DNA of 53,519 bases from assembly GCA_900319715.1 (NCBI GenBank), contig ONPM01000005.1:1-53519 (forward strand). Reading direction: 5' to 3'. The notes beneath the pieces were generated by a model. The model was not told the origin of the DNA and ran no database searches. It saw only the letters and a program-made list of their open reading frames with translations. Below, piece by piece: positions 9,519 through 20,658 of the stretch. Position 1 is the stretch's first letter. Each line of letters opens with the position of its first letter. A program made the translations under genes and the position numbers. This DNA comes from an uncultured Prevotella sp. (GTDB lineage: Bacteria; Bacteroidota; Bacteroidia; Bacteroidales; Bacteroidaceae).

Positions 9519-11561
9519 TTAGGCTTCCGGCTCATAATGATATTTCAGGCATAGCATCGTCAGGTCGTCGTTGGGTTCGGCACCATTGCGGAAGTTGTTC
9601 ACCTCGCTTCTCAGTTTCTCGACAATGTCCTGGGCCTTACTCAAGTTCATGGACGAAAGGATGTCGATGATACGCTGCTCGCCGAACTGATCCTGCTGAG
9701 GGTTCTCGGCCTCGTTGAGTCCGTCGGTGTAGATCAGCAGCATACGGTCTTTGAAGAACTCGATGGACTCGCCTTTATACTGCAGTCCGGGCCATAGTCC
9801 GATGGGGGCATTGGGCAGCATGTCGAGGAATGAGAACTGACCGTCGACATTGCCTAATGCTGGAGGGTTATGGCCAGCATTACAGTATTCGAGCAAATTG
9901 AGTTTCAGATTGAGCCGGCAGATGAACATGGTGACGAACATGCTCTGCTCGTTATCCTCAACCAGTTCGGCATTCATGCGGGTAGCAATCTCGGCAGGGC
10001 CCATGCCGTAAGAGGCCATGCCGTGGAACAGACGTGTGACCTGTGCCATAAAGAGCGAGGCCGGCACGCCCTTGCCACTGACGTCGCCAATACAGAAGTA
10101 GAGTTCATCCTCTTTCTGCAGGAAACTGTACAGGTCGCCCCCTACCTCCCTGGCAGGATCCATCGAAGCATACATGTCCAGTCCTTCCACTTCGGGGAAT
10201 GCCCGAGGCAGCATCGACATCTGGATGTCGCTGGCAATGCGCAGTTCGCTCTCCATGCGCTCCTTGGCGGCACGCATCTCAGCCAGACGCTGGGCTGAGC
10301 GGTGGCGGATGATGGTGAAGATGATGAAGAACAAGGTAAGTACAATGACGGTCACGATGAGTGCCAGCACTCGTGCTCTCATCAACCGCCCCTGCTGCTG
10401 CAGTATCTGCTCTTCCTTCTGGTGTATCGTCTCCTTTTCCTCGCCGTCGTCCCATTGCGACTTGATGATGGCCGAGTCGAGGCGCTCGCATATCTGGGCG
10501 GCAACGGCAAGGGCCGAGTCTCTACGGCCGGACATGGCATTGGCCTCGTATTTCTTCAGCAGATAGCGCTGGATATCTTCCAGAGAGAAACTGACCTGTT
10601 CGCTGGAAAAGACTTTGTCAAGGTTCAGGAACTTGTCGGCAGCCTCCTTCCAATGGCCCGACATGGCCAGATAGTCGGCTGCATCAAGTTGTCCTTCAAG
10701 GGTGTCAGCGAAACGGGTCTGCTGATAAGCGGCAAAAGCCTCAGCAGCCTCATCCATCTTCCCAATGCCCTCCAAGCCGAAGGCCGAGAAGATCTTGTAT
10801 CGCGCCCATTGCTTGTCGATATAAGCCTCGTCGTCATCAAAGCGCTGCTTATAGTCTTCTATCAGCGTGCCAAAGTGCTCCGTCCAGACAAGGCCCTGGG
10901 CGTATCGCTTCTCGCTGAGCCAGCCGTAGGCGATATTGATGAATCCCACGACGGCGTCGCGATAGGTCTCTTTGGAGGGGTTGGCCCGGATATGGTCCAT
11001 GTGCAGATGGTAGGCACGCTCAAAATGCGCGCTGACCACAGAGTCATTGACATTGTAATGGGCCTCACAGCAGCCGGCGAAGATGAGCAGATTGGTATAG
11101 TCGCTCGAGGAAGTGAAATGATTCCTGTCCAGATGCTCCAGGGCGGGCTTCACGATCTTCATGGCACTGGTAAAGTTGAGATAGCGGACATACAAGCCTG
11201 TCAGATAACTCGCCGACCTGGCGTATGTATCGAGACTGGCTCTATCCGTCAGGTTCGCCGTAGCATTCAGCGATTCCTTCCAGTAGAACTCGGCGGTGCG
11301 TCGCTGCCTCAGACGGTAATTGGCAAAGCCCTGCCAGAAGTAACTGTCGCCCTCGCTCATGGCGCCAGCCTTCTCCAGACTGTCGGCCAACGACAACATG
11401 CGGTTGAAGTCTTTCTGCTGATTAACCTCAGTGATCATCTGGAGCGCTTCGGGAGATGTAGTCTTCCCTCCACCGCTGTCACAACCAGACAGCAGCGCTA
11501 CCAAAAGCATCACAAGGACAGATGCGACTATGTTGTATCTCTCCCGCACCAAGCGAACCAT
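9519..11561 (-). CDS. Membrane SpoIIE/RsbU-type protein phosphatase with extracytoplasmic TPR-like sensor
   Basis: A 680-residue predicted PP2C-type serine phosphatase. The N terminus has a lipobox (VALLSGC, Cys about 27). Residues 30-350 are helical and TPR-like (periplasmic sensor), a coiled-coil leads to a membrane segment at about 395-417 (VLALIVTVIVLTLFFIIF), then a coiled linker and a SpoIIE domain at about 445-675. Metal-binding acidic motifs are VGGDLYSF, GDVSGKGVPASLF, YTDGLNEAEN and NDDLTML. Such enzymes dephosphorylate STAS-type anti-sigma antagonists; a STAS protein is encoded far away at 46515-46826 beside a paralogue of this gene (46852-48951). Probably cotranscribed with the small gene 55 bp upstream, since no promoter is seen between them. 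Confidence 0.88.
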   Translation of the reverse strand: MVRLVRERYNIVASVLVMLLVALLSGCDSGGGKTTSPEALQMITEVNQQKDFNRMLSLADSLEKAGAMSEGDSYFWQGFANYRLRQRRTAEFYWKESLNATANLTDRASLDTYARSASYLTGLYVRYLNFTSAMKIVKPALEHLDRNHFTSSSDYTNLLIFAGCCEAHYNVNDSVVSAHFERAYHLHMDHIRANPSKETYRDAVVGFINIAYGWLSEKRYAQGLVWTEHFGTLIEDYKQRFDDDEAYIDKQWARYKIFSAFGLEGIGKMDEAAEAFAAYQQTRFADTLEGQLDAADYLAMSGHWKEAADKFLNLDKVFSSEQVSFSLEDIQRYLLKKYEANAMSGRRDSALAVAAQICERLDSAIIKSQWDDGEEKETIHQKEEQILQQQGRLMRARVLALIVTVIVLTLFFIIFTIIRHRSAQRLAEMRAAKERMESELRIASDIQMSMLPRAFPEVEGLDMYASMDPAREVGGDLYSFLQKEDELYFCIGDVSGKGVPASLFMAQVTRLFHGMASYGMGPAEIATRMNAELVEDNEQSMFVTMFICRLNLKLNLLEYCNAGHNPPALGNVDGQFSFLDMLPNAPIGLWPGLQYKGESIEFFKDRMLLIYTDGLNEAENPQQDQFGEQRIIDILSSMNLSKAQDIVEKLRSEVNNFRNGAEPNDDLTMLCLKYHYEPEA

Positions 11562-11616
11562 CAGTATGTTTATTGTTGTGGGAAAACTGCGAAACGGAAT
11601 AGTAAAAATAATAATA

Positions 11617-12087
11617 TTACTCCTCAGTGATGGCAGAGAAGGTCAACTTCTCATAGCCCTCGAAATCGTCGAACTGCACCTGGAAGTTGGCGTACTGGTA
11701 GTAGTTGCCACCCGTGTTGTGCGTGTCTTTGATGGAGTTGCTCTTGGCGAGGGCGTTCAGTATCTTATTGTAGACAACCTTGTCGTTGTTGTCGTCGGCA
11801 ATCTGGATGGCCATCGAGATTACCACACCGTTCTCGATCTTGTAAGTATAGTCACCAGCAGCATAGAGTTGGAATTCTTCCGTCTCCAGGATGGTCTCCA
11901 GTTCACCCACGGCAGCCTCAAGTTCCTCCTTGGTGGAGTTCACGTAGTTGATGGGCTCCATGTTCTCATCGAGTTTGATATAGGTCGTGTCAACCTCACT
12001 GGTCACATTGCTCTCTTCTGCATACATAGCCGTAGCACTCACAAGCATCATCATGCTCATGAACAAAAACTTCTTAAGTGTCTTCAT
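11617..12087 (-). CDS. Small secreted protein of unknown function
   Basis: Starting at the third in-frame ATG (12087) gives MKTLKKFLFMSMMMLVSATAMYA, a clean signal peptide, and places the start about 65 nt after the predicted transcription start. The earlier ATG at 12141 would leave almost no leader. The mature part of about 130 residues is acidic, with EELEAAVGELETILETEEF and a C-terminal YYQYANFQVQFDDFEGYEKLTF. I do not recognise the family. It precedes a SpoIIE phosphatase with a periplasmic sensor on the same strand, so it could be a partner of that sensor; this is only an inference. Confidence 0.7.
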   Translation of the reverse strand: MKTLKKFLFMSMMMLVSATAMYAEESNVTSEVDTTYIKLDENMEPINYVNSTKEELEAAVGELETILETEEFQLYAAGDYTYKIENGVVISMAIQIADDNNDKVVYNKILNALAKSNSIKDTHNTGGNYYQYANFQVQFDDFEGYEKLTFSAITEE

Positions 12088-12157
12088 CTCTTTCATCTTC
12101 TTATATATCGTTATCACAATCTTTGATTTGCTTGATAGCATTCTTATTTTCCGGGTG

Positions 12158-12165
12158 CAAAGTTA
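12158..12165 (-). promoter_or_regulatory. -7 box of the small secreted protein / SpoIIE unit
   Basis: Minus strand TAACTTTG, followed by CACCC. A weak -33 (GTTG) lies exactly 20 bp upstream. Confidence 0.6.
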
Positions 12166-12279
12166 GCAATTATTCAGACACGCGCCAACTCTTTTTGGCA
12201 AAAAATATATAAAAAGGCCGTTTAGGGTGACGATTTTGACTAAAGTCAAGCAAAATCATGTCAAAATGTAAAGAATCAA

Positions 12280-12383
12280 GGTCCCGCAGAAATAAAAGAA
12301 ATAAAGGAAATTTTACGCTCCGCTCATCTACACGCAGCCGTGCCGAAGGCACTTTCCTTTATTTCTTCTATTTCTGCGGGACC
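12280..12383. repeat. Long hairpin: 31-bp inverted repeat, 30/31 matched
   Basis: Arms 12280-12310 and 12353-12383 begin GGTCCCGCAGAAATA and differ at one position. The 42-nt loop holds a second small hairpin, GTGCC-GAA-GGCAC. It lies 7 bp after the stop of the GH2 gene and before the next promoter. It could end transcription of the GH2 gene, or be a mobile hairpin repeat; it is longer than an ordinary terminator and has no clean T-run. The rest of 12088-12389 holds only the promoter at 12158. Confidence 0.7.
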
Positions 12384-12389
12384 AAAACA

Positions 12390-15584
<3,195 letters not shown>

Positions 15585-15615
15585 TTAGTTTTAGATAATT
15601 GATGAATATTTTCTG

Positions 15616-15623
15616 CAAAGTTA
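15616..15623 (-). promoter_or_regulatory. -7 box of the GH2 gene
   Basis: Minus strand TAACTTTG, 34 bp before the ATG at 15581. No good -33 box. Confidence 0.6.
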
Positions 15624-15647
15624 CTAATAAATTATCAATAAATGTTT

Positions 15648-15690
15648 GGCGGTAGCAAATTTTTCACTTTTCACTCTTCACTTTTCCCTT
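15648..15690 (+). repeat. Intergenic copy of the GGCGGYAGCAAATT + TTCACT repeat
   Basis: GGCGGTAGCAAATTTTTC is followed by several TTTTCAC/TCTTCAC units. It sits between the divergent GH2 and nth genes and ends just before the nth -7 box, so it fills the -33 region. Confidence 0.7.
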
Positions 15691-15697
15691 TTTCTTG

Positions 15698-15705
15698 TAT
15701 CTTTG
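15698..15705 (+). promoter_or_regulatory. -7 box of nth
   Basis: TATCTTTG followed by CAAC, 20 bp before the chosen ATG at 15726. This decides the start: an ATG at 15642 in the same frame would lie upstream of the promoter, inside the repeat. Confidence 0.65.
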
Positions 15706-15725
15706 CAACATATTTTCACCAAGAT

Positions 15726-16376
15726 ATGAGAAAGGAAGAACGATACGAACTGATTTTAACGCACTTCAGGGAGCAGATGCCTGAGGTGACTACCGAACTT
15801 GAGTTCGACAGCGTGTTTCAACTGTTAGTAGCGGTTATCCTCAGTGCCCAATGCACGGATAAACGCATCAATCAGGTGACACCAGAACTGTTCCGACATT
15901 ATCCTGATGCCAAGACGATGGCAAAGGCAGAACCCGAAGAGGTATTGGAATACATCAGCAGCGTCTCCTACCCTAACGCTAAGGCTGACCATCTGGTGAA
16001 GATTGCGAGGGCACTTGTAGAAAATCATGAGGGCGAGGTGCCCTCAGACATGAATGCCCTACTCGACTTGCCTGGTGTGGGACGCAAGACAGCGAATGTG
16101 ATTCAGAGTGTGGCTTTCGGGAAATCGACATTGGCTGTCGACACCCATGTGTATCGCGTGGCCCATCGATTAGGTCTTGTGTCGAAACGAGACAACACGC
16201 CCTATAAAGTGGAACTGGCCCTGACGCGCCATATCCCTGCCGAGGATATTCCACGTGCCCACCACTGGCTGCTGCTTCACGGCCGATATGTCTGCACCTC
16301 ACGAAAGCCACATTGTGAGAAGTGCGGCCTATCGTCCCTATGCCCTAAACTCATCGAGGGCTCAAAGTTGGAGTAA
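15726..16376 (+). CDS. nth: Endonuclease III (DNA glycosylase/AP lyase)
   Basis: Removes oxidised pyrimidines and nicks abasic sites in base excision repair. The 216-residue protein (start MRKEERYELI) has the helix-hairpin-helix LPGVGRKTANVI with the catalytic Lys, the catalytic Asp in VDTHVYRVAHRLGL, and the [4Fe-4S] loop C-x6-C-x2-C-x5-C in CTSRKPHCEKCGLSSLC near the C terminus. Length matches E. coli Nth (211). It stands alone on the plus strand and converges with the Spy-like gene, whose stop lies 4 bp away. Confidence 0.96.
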   Translation: MRKEERYELILTHFREQMPEVTTELEFDSVFQLLVAVILSAQCTDKRINQVTPELFRHYPDAKTMAKAEPEEVLEYISSVSYPNAKADHLVKIARALVENHEGEVPSDMNALLDLPGVGRKTANVIQSVAFGKSTLAVDTHVYRVAHRLGLVSKRDNTPYKVELALTRHIPAEDIPRAHHWLLLHGRYVCTSRKPHCEKCGLSSLCPKLIEGSKLE

Positions 16377-16380
16377 AGTG

Positions 16381-16830
16381 TTATTTTTGGCGGGGATGGT
16401 TCTGACGGAAGCCTTGACCCATATTCCGGAAGGCCTGACGATGGAAACGCTCCTCGGCACGAAGGACATCGAAGACCTTGGAGGCTGAAAGGACGGTGAA
16501 GAACTTATTGTGATAAGTCTGCTGGATCTTCTTCAGTTCCAGTTCCACCTCATCACGCTTCTGAACAAGCCTCTTGCAACTGGCATCATCGGTAGGCTTA
16601 ACACGACCTTCCTGACGCATTTTTCCGAATACAGCACGCTGCTTCTGCTGCATCTCACGAAAGAGAGGGAAGAACTTGGCACTCTCATCGGCACTAAGAC
16701 CAGCCTCCTTAGTGATAAACTGCTCCATCTCAGCCTGGAACTTCTCCGGCGAGAACTTCTGGGGTTCATCTGCCTGACAGACAGAAAAACCAACCAAGAG
16801 AATCATCATGCAGACAAGGACTTTCTTCAT
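16381..16830 (-). CDS. Spy/CpxP-like periplasmic helical protein
   Basis: A 149-residue secreted protein; the second ATG (16830) gives the compact signal peptide MKKVLVCMMILLVGFSVCQA. The mature part is all-helical and charged, with a pattern like Spy/CpxP-type periplasmic chaperones and metal sensors: MEQFITKEAGLSADESAKFFPLF, FREMQQKQRAVFGKM, then a long amphipathic helix RDEVELELKKIQQTYHNKFF and a late VLRAEERFHRQAFRNM. It is last in the operon with an ECF sigma factor and an anti-sigma-like protein, so a role in sensing envelope stress is plausible but inferred. Confidence 0.7.
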   Translation of the reverse strand: MKKVLVCMMILLVGFSVCQADEPQKFSPEKFQAEMEQFITKEAGLSADESAKFFPLFREMQQKQRAVFGKMRQEGRVKPTDDASCKRLVQKRDEVELELKKIQQTYHNKFFTVLSASKVFDVLRAEERFHRQAFRNMGQGFRQNHPRQK

Positions 16831-16831
16831 A

Positions 16832-16866
16832 TCACTCTTCACTTTTTCACCCTTTCACCTTTCCAC
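16832..16866 (+). repeat. Degenerate TTCACT repeat between operon genes
   Basis: TCACTCTTCACTTTTTCACC and further TTTCACC units fill the gap between the anti-sigma-like and Spy-like genes. Likely a decayed member of the TTCACT family. Confidence 0.4.
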
Positions 16867-17220
16867 TTAATATTCTGACAGACAGGCATATATGTCCTGA
16901 TTGTCAAGCATCATATAGTCGGCGGCCGCATCGAAAAAGGCATCATCAGGCTGCTGGACCTGCTGCTTCTGCACGACCTCAGCCACCTGCTTCTGTTGAG
17001 AAGACTCGGGCCACGACAACCAGACAGCAGTGCACACAAACAGGGCGCACACACTGGCTGCAGCATAGAACACAGGACGCATCCAAATGCTCTTGGCACG
17101 AGGACGACGCTCAGGCAGCGACTGCATCACCTGATCGGTCAACTGCTCGAAATAGCCTTCAGGAACCTTAAAAGGATTCCTTTTACCTACCAGTTCTTCT
17201 ATGTACTTTTCTTCTTCCAT
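16867..17220 (-). CDS. Single-span membrane protein, putative anti-sigma factor
   Basis: A 117-residue protein. The N-terminal cytoplasmic part has NPFKVPEGYFEQLTDQVM (about residues 15-32), a motif seen in small Bacteroidetes proteins encoded next to ECF sigma factors. One membrane helix follows (VFYAAASVCALFVCTAVWLSW, about 50-70), then a Gln-rich linker and a short extracytoplasmic tail. It begins 31 bp after the sigma factor gene ends. Sequestering the sigma factor is the natural guess. No zinc-binding anti-sigma motif is visible, so the call is by context. Confidence 0.6.
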   Translation of the reverse strand: MEEEKYIEELVGKRNPFKVPEGYFEQLTDQVMQSLPERRPRAKSIWMRPVFYAAASVCALFVCTAVWLSWPESSQQKQVAEVVQKQQVQQPDDAFFDAAADYMMLDNQDIYACLSEY

Positions 17221-17251
17221 CGTATGTTTGACGTATAATCATTCAAATAGT

Positions 17252-17797
17252 TTAATCCCTAGCCTTAAAAAAATCAGAGATTTTCTTCACGGCAATGTGA
17301 TAAGATGCTTTCAGCGCTCCCTCAGAGGTACCAAGCATGCGGCTGATATCTCCATATTTCAGTTCATCGTAGTAGCGCAACTGGAACACAGTGCGCTGAA
17401 CGTCAGGCAGTTGTGAAACAGCCTCTTGCAACAACGCCTCTGTCTCTGAACCATCAAAATAGGGATCGGCCAACAGAGAACTTGCTACTGAGGGTAATTC
17501 ATCACTGACAGTCAAACGAAGTTTGTTTTTCCGCAACAGGTCGAGTGCCTCGTTGATGGCAATACGTGAGAGCCACGTGATGACCTTCGAATCTCCTCCA
17601 AAGTTATCGAGAGCGTTCCAGGCTTTCAGAAACGTATTCTGTACCACATCGTCCGCATCATCATGAGTGAGTACGATCTTTCTGACCTGCCAGTAGAGTT
17701 GCTCGCTATACTGTCGGACACAGGCCTCAAACCCTTGACGCTGGGTCTTGGGGTCTAATAGCATCTGCCGGATCTGTTGGTCTTCGAATTTCTCCAT
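17252..17797 (-). CDS. ECF-type RNA polymerase sigma-70 factor
   Basis: A 181-residue sigma factor with region 2 (DDADDVVQNTFLKAWNAL, then ITWLSRIAINEALDLLRK) and region 4 (QLPDVQRTVFQLRYYDELK, then ISRMLGTSEGALKASYHIAVKKI, a helix-turn-helix for -35/-33 binding). It redirects RNA polymerase to a stress or surface regulon. It starts 5 bp after the L,D-transpeptidase gene ends and is followed by an anti-sigma-like membrane protein and a Spy-like protein, so the operon links cell-wall remodelling with envelope sensing. Confidence 0.92.
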   Translation of the reverse strand: MEKFEDQQIRQMLLDPKTQRQGFEACVRQYSEQLYWQVRKIVLTHDDADDVVQNTFLKAWNALDNFGGDSKVITWLSRIAINEALDLLRKNKLRLTVSDELPSVASSLLADPYFDGSETEALLQEAVSQLPDVQRTVFQLRYYDELKYGDISRMLGTSEGALKASYHIAVKKISDFFKARD

Positions 17798-17802
17798 CGT
17801 GA

Positions 17803-19371
17803 TTACAGCGACAAGAATGGTTTCATCTTCCTTCGAACGACCTGGTCGTAACCATAGAGGTCTGGCCAGAATTTCAACTCACCAGTCTCAGGATCAGGAT
17901 AGACAGTATAATAAATAATGTACACAGGTACGCGAGGATTAATATCCCGATAAACAATAGCCTTCAGAGGCCTGGGGTCCTCCGCGTGTTCCTCCAGATA
18001 TTCGAGTCCTCTTTCTGTCTCTGGTTTCATATCCATCGAGAGACGAATCTTGTCAAGCGTCCACTCATCGGCGCCCTGCAACAGGAAGCAAGCCAGTTCA
18101 AACGGTTTCTCAACTCTCACACAACCATGTGAGAGTGTTCTCCTTTCTCGTTTAAAGGCACCTCGGTTGTTCGTATCATGCAGATAGACACCGAAGTTAT
18201 TGGCAAACCGAAAGACAATGCGACCAAGTGAGTTACCGGCCCCACCCTTCTGGCCGACACGCAGTCCACCTCCTGTCAGTTGACTACTGGAAACTTTCTT
18301 GGGATCGAGGGTATCACCCTTCTGACGGTCTATGATATAATAACGACGCTTGGCGAAATATGCCGAGTCACCACCATGCACAGCCACCTCGCCCTTCACA
18401 ATCGACAGGGGGATAATCCAGTCTGGATTCACCTGCATGTGAGTAATTTCACTGTTCAATAACGGGGTCTTCGTAGGCACTGCGCCACAACAGATTTTCA
18501 TAGGCAACACACTGTCAGGACAGATGGCCCATAACTGTTGGGCAGGGATATTCACCACCACCTGATGGGTTCTGCCCTCTGGCCTGGTGACCTGCCAACG
18601 GGAGCGTTCCATGTTTATAAGAATGGTAGAACGCTTTGCACTGTCTGTTGTCTGTTCAAGTTGTGCCTGTAAAGTCTTATAGAGCCTGTTGTCTGGTGCC
18701 GAGGTCTGCAGGTACTTCATCCTCTCTGATTCTGACAACTGCCGAAGGGATTCTTCATAGTCTGGTGCTGCCACCTCATAGTCAAAGAGGGTGGCATTGC
18801 CTCCTGTGTCGGGTTTGGTGTCCAAATGGTTGAATACCCGGTCTGGCCTTATGAACCCATAGCGTTGCCCGACAGTATATCGCAGATAGGCCTTCGTCAG
18901 ATGATACTCCAGACGGGGCAACACCTCGTTGATACTCTGTCCGACAGAGTCAAAAGAGAGTTGATGCACGATCTTGAGGTCTGACTCAATCTCTGGCAAA
19001 TAAAAAGCGTTCGGATTCAAGCCGTGACTGGGCAACTCCCGTTGCAGATGAGCCAAGAGCACATCAGCATCCTCAGCCACCCCTTCCCTGGTGTACCAAA
19101 CAGAGGCGTGAGTGTCATCGGCATAAAACTGGTGTACGGCTTTGTCCACCTCCCATTTAGAGGTGTCGGCATCTAATAAATGCGTCAGATACTTCACTAG
19201 TTCAGTGGTATCCAACGCATGTACAAATGTTCCAAAGGCGGAATGGTCAGCCTCATCATACCCACGGTTTCCATTGGTACAGGAAGCCAGGAGCACAAGG
19301 ACTGCCGCAAGACTCGTGGCTAACGGACGTAAACCCTGCGTACTACCTTGCCAACCTTGACGATGTAGCAA
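17803..19371 (-). CDS. YcbB/LdtD-type L,D-transpeptidase, lipoprotein
   Basis: Forms 3-3 peptidoglycan crosslinks or attaches proteins to peptidoglycan in the periplasm. About 522 residues: lipobox LVLLASC near residue 30, a long N-terminal scaffold, and a YkuD catalytic domain in the C-terminal third with HDTNNRGAFKRERRTLSHGCVRVEKP, where SHGCVR holds the active-site Cys. The only start ahead of the lipobox is TTG at 19371, inside the previous gene: a 52-bp overlap that suggests translational coupling. Length and layout match E. coli LdtD (about 615) in a shorter form. It is second in the sigma-factor operon. Confidence 0.88.
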   Translation of the reverse strand: MLHRQGWQGSTQGLRPLATSLAAVLVLLASCTNGNRGYDEADHSAFGTFVHALDTTELVKYLTHLLDADTSKWEVDKAVHQFYADDTHASVWYTREGVAEDADVLLAHLQRELPSHGLNPNAFYLPEIESDLKIVHQLSFDSVGQSINEVLPRLEYHLTKAYLRYTVGQRYGFIRPDRVFNHLDTKPDTGGNATLFDYEVAAPDYEESLRQLSESERMKYLQTSAPDNRLYKTLQAQLEQTTDSAKRSTILINMERSRWQVTRPEGRTHQVVVNIPAQQLWAICPDSVLPMKICCGAVPTKTPLLNSEITHMQVNPDWIIPLSIVKGEVAVHGGDSAYFAKRRYYIIDRQKGDTLDPKKVSSSQLTGGGLRVGQKGGAGNSLGRIVFRFANNFGVYLHDTNNRGAFKRERRTLSHGCVRVEKPFELACFLLQGADEWTLDKIRLSMDMKPETERGLEYLEEHAEDPRPLKAIVYRDINPRVPVYIIYYTVYPDPETGELKFWPDLYGYDQVVRRKMKPFLSL

Positions 19372-19643
19372 CCCTTCGGAATATTAAGTTCGATCTTCTG
19401 CTCTGGACTGTCTATCCGCTTGTGCATCACGACATTGCCTGTGACGGTAACGATCTGAAGTACCTGTCCTTCTGCACCAGAAACAGTCAGGATGCCCTCA
19501 TTGTAGACCACGTCCACCTCCTGCTCATCTGACAGTTCCATCACCCCGGCAAAATACGCAGGAGCAGCACTGGCGGTCACAGGCACCAACCAGAGTGCGG
19601 CCAGAGAGAAGGTAAGGATAAGTAAACGTTTCATCATACGCAT
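19320..19643 (-). CDS. Small secreted protein with a type-IX-like C-terminal fold
   Basis: A 107-residue protein with signal peptide MRMMKRLLILTFSLAALWLVPVTASA. The mature part is little more than one beta-sandwich: ILTVSGAEGQVLQIVTVTGN followed by IELNIPKGCYIVKVGK and VVRRVYVR. The pattern resembles the Por secretion tail (T9SS C-terminal domain) but without a cargo domain. It is first in the L,D-transpeptidase/sigma operon and overlaps the next gene by 52 bp. Function unknown. Confidence 0.7.
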   Translation of the reverse strand: MRMMKRLLILTFSLAALWLVPVTASAAPAYFAGVMELSDEQEVDVVYNEGILTVSGAEGQVLQIVTVTGNVVMHKRIDSPEQKIELNIPKGCYIVKVGKVVRRVYVR

Positions 19644-19660
19644 TTAACTATAGTTTGGTG

Positions 19661-19691
19661 CAAAGATAGTTATTTTCCCTGAATTATCAAA
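19661..19691 (-). promoter_or_regulatory. Full promoter of the sigma-factor operon
   Basis: -33 TTTG (19688-19691), 19-bp spacer, -7 TATCTTTG (19661-19668), 18 bp before the ATG. The spacer reads ATAATTCAGGGAAAATAAC and has TT at 5-6 and GGGA at 9-12, as in the five-member promoter group described in the findings, but with 19 rather than 20 bp. A possible divergent sixth member. Confidence 0.8.
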
Positions 19692-19736
19692 ACTTTTTCG
19701 ACGGAAAATGCAATTTTAATCTCAAAAGAAGGGGTA

Positions 19737-20651
19737 TTACACGTTGATGATGTCCATTTCATTCGTCAGACGCGTGTTTTCAAATACAACCTTAGCCTCT
19801 TCCAACAGTACGTTCTCGTCCTCATAGCGCGAACTGTAATGCCCCAAGAGCAACTGTCCCACACCAGCATCCCTGGCTACCATCGCAGCCTGTCGGGCGG
19901 TTGAGTGACAATATTTCTCTGCCGACTGGATCTTGTCTTCGCCATAGGTACTCTCGTGATACAGCGTGTTCACGCCTTTTACTTGCTCGTGCAGTGTTGG
20001 CATATAACGGGTGTCACTGCAGTAGGCATAACTCCTGGGAGGATCGGCAGGAGTGACCAGACGGGCATTGGGGATGACATCCCCTTCGGACGTGATCCAG
20101 TCTGCTCCCATCTTGATGTTATTGATCTGACTACGAGGGATGCCATAGGCCTCCAACATCTCCGGACGGATATGGGGCAACTGGGGCTTCTCACGGATAA
20201 GATAGCCGCAAGTAGGCATACGATGTTCGAGGGGGATGGACTCCACGGTGATGCTGTTATCTTCATAGACGACAGCCTGCCGTGAGGTATCCACGGCATG
20301 GAACACCACCTCAAAGCCCAGATCGTGGGTAAAAAAGGCGATCTGATCGTGCAACATAGGTCCCAAGGCTTCGGGAGCATGGACATGCAGAGGGGCAGTC
20401 CGCCCTAACAGACCAAATGTGGAAATCATGCCTATCAAACCAAAACAATGGTCACCATGCAGATGGGAGATGAATACGCGACTAAGTTTGGCAAAGTGCA
20501 GATGACTCTTCCGCATCTGGGTCTGTGTCCCTTCCGCACAATCAAGCATCAACAGTCTCTCCCTCACCTCCACCAACTGCGAAGAGGCATTATGACGAAG
20601 GGTTGGAAGTGCACTCCCACACCCTAAGATATGTATCCTGAAAGGCTCCAC
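19737..20651 (-). CDS. rnz: Ribonuclease Z (tRNA 3' endonuclease)
   Basis: Trims tRNA 3' trailers. The 304-residue metallo-beta-lactamase-fold protein has HILGCGSALPT at the N terminus, the zinc motif SHLHGDHCFGL (H-x-H-x-D-H), LEHRMPTCGYLI, CSDTRYMPT, and the final zinc ligand in LLLGHYSSRY. The start is GTG at 20651, 7 bp after the preceding lipoprotein gene; longer frames reaching 20822 only overlap that gene. Third gene of mazG-lipoprotein-rnz. Confidence 0.94.
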   Translation of the reverse strand: MEPFRIHILGCGSALPTLRHNASSQLVEVRERLLMLDCAEGTQTQMRKSHLHFAKLSRVFISHLHGDHCFGLIGMISTFGLLGRTAPLHVHAPEALGPMLHDQIAFFTHDLGFEVVFHAVDTSRQAVVYEDNSITVESIPLEHRMPTCGYLIREKPQLPHIRPEMLEAYGIPRSQINNIKMGADWITSEGDVIPNARLVTPADPPRSYAYCSDTRYMPTLHEQVKGVNTLYHESTYGEDKIQSAEKYCHSTARQAAMVARDAGVGQLLLGHYSSRYEDENVLLEEAKVVFENTRLTNEMDIINV

Positions 20652-20658
20652 TCCTATT

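Noticed and set aside
10302-11630. Long plus-strand open frame opposite the SpoIIE phosphatase
   Set aside because: Shadow of a G+C-rich coding strand; translation is low-complexity and without motifs. Same reasoning for 46867-47922 and 48040-48990.
12170-12352. 60-codon minus-strand frame after the GH2 gene
   Set aside because: Half of it is the long hairpin arm and loop; no family resemblance and it contains the promoter region of the next gene's neighbourhood.
15642-15725. N-terminal extension of nth
   Set aside because: The extension is translated TTCACT repeat and lies upstream of the nth -7 box; endonuclease III is complete without it.
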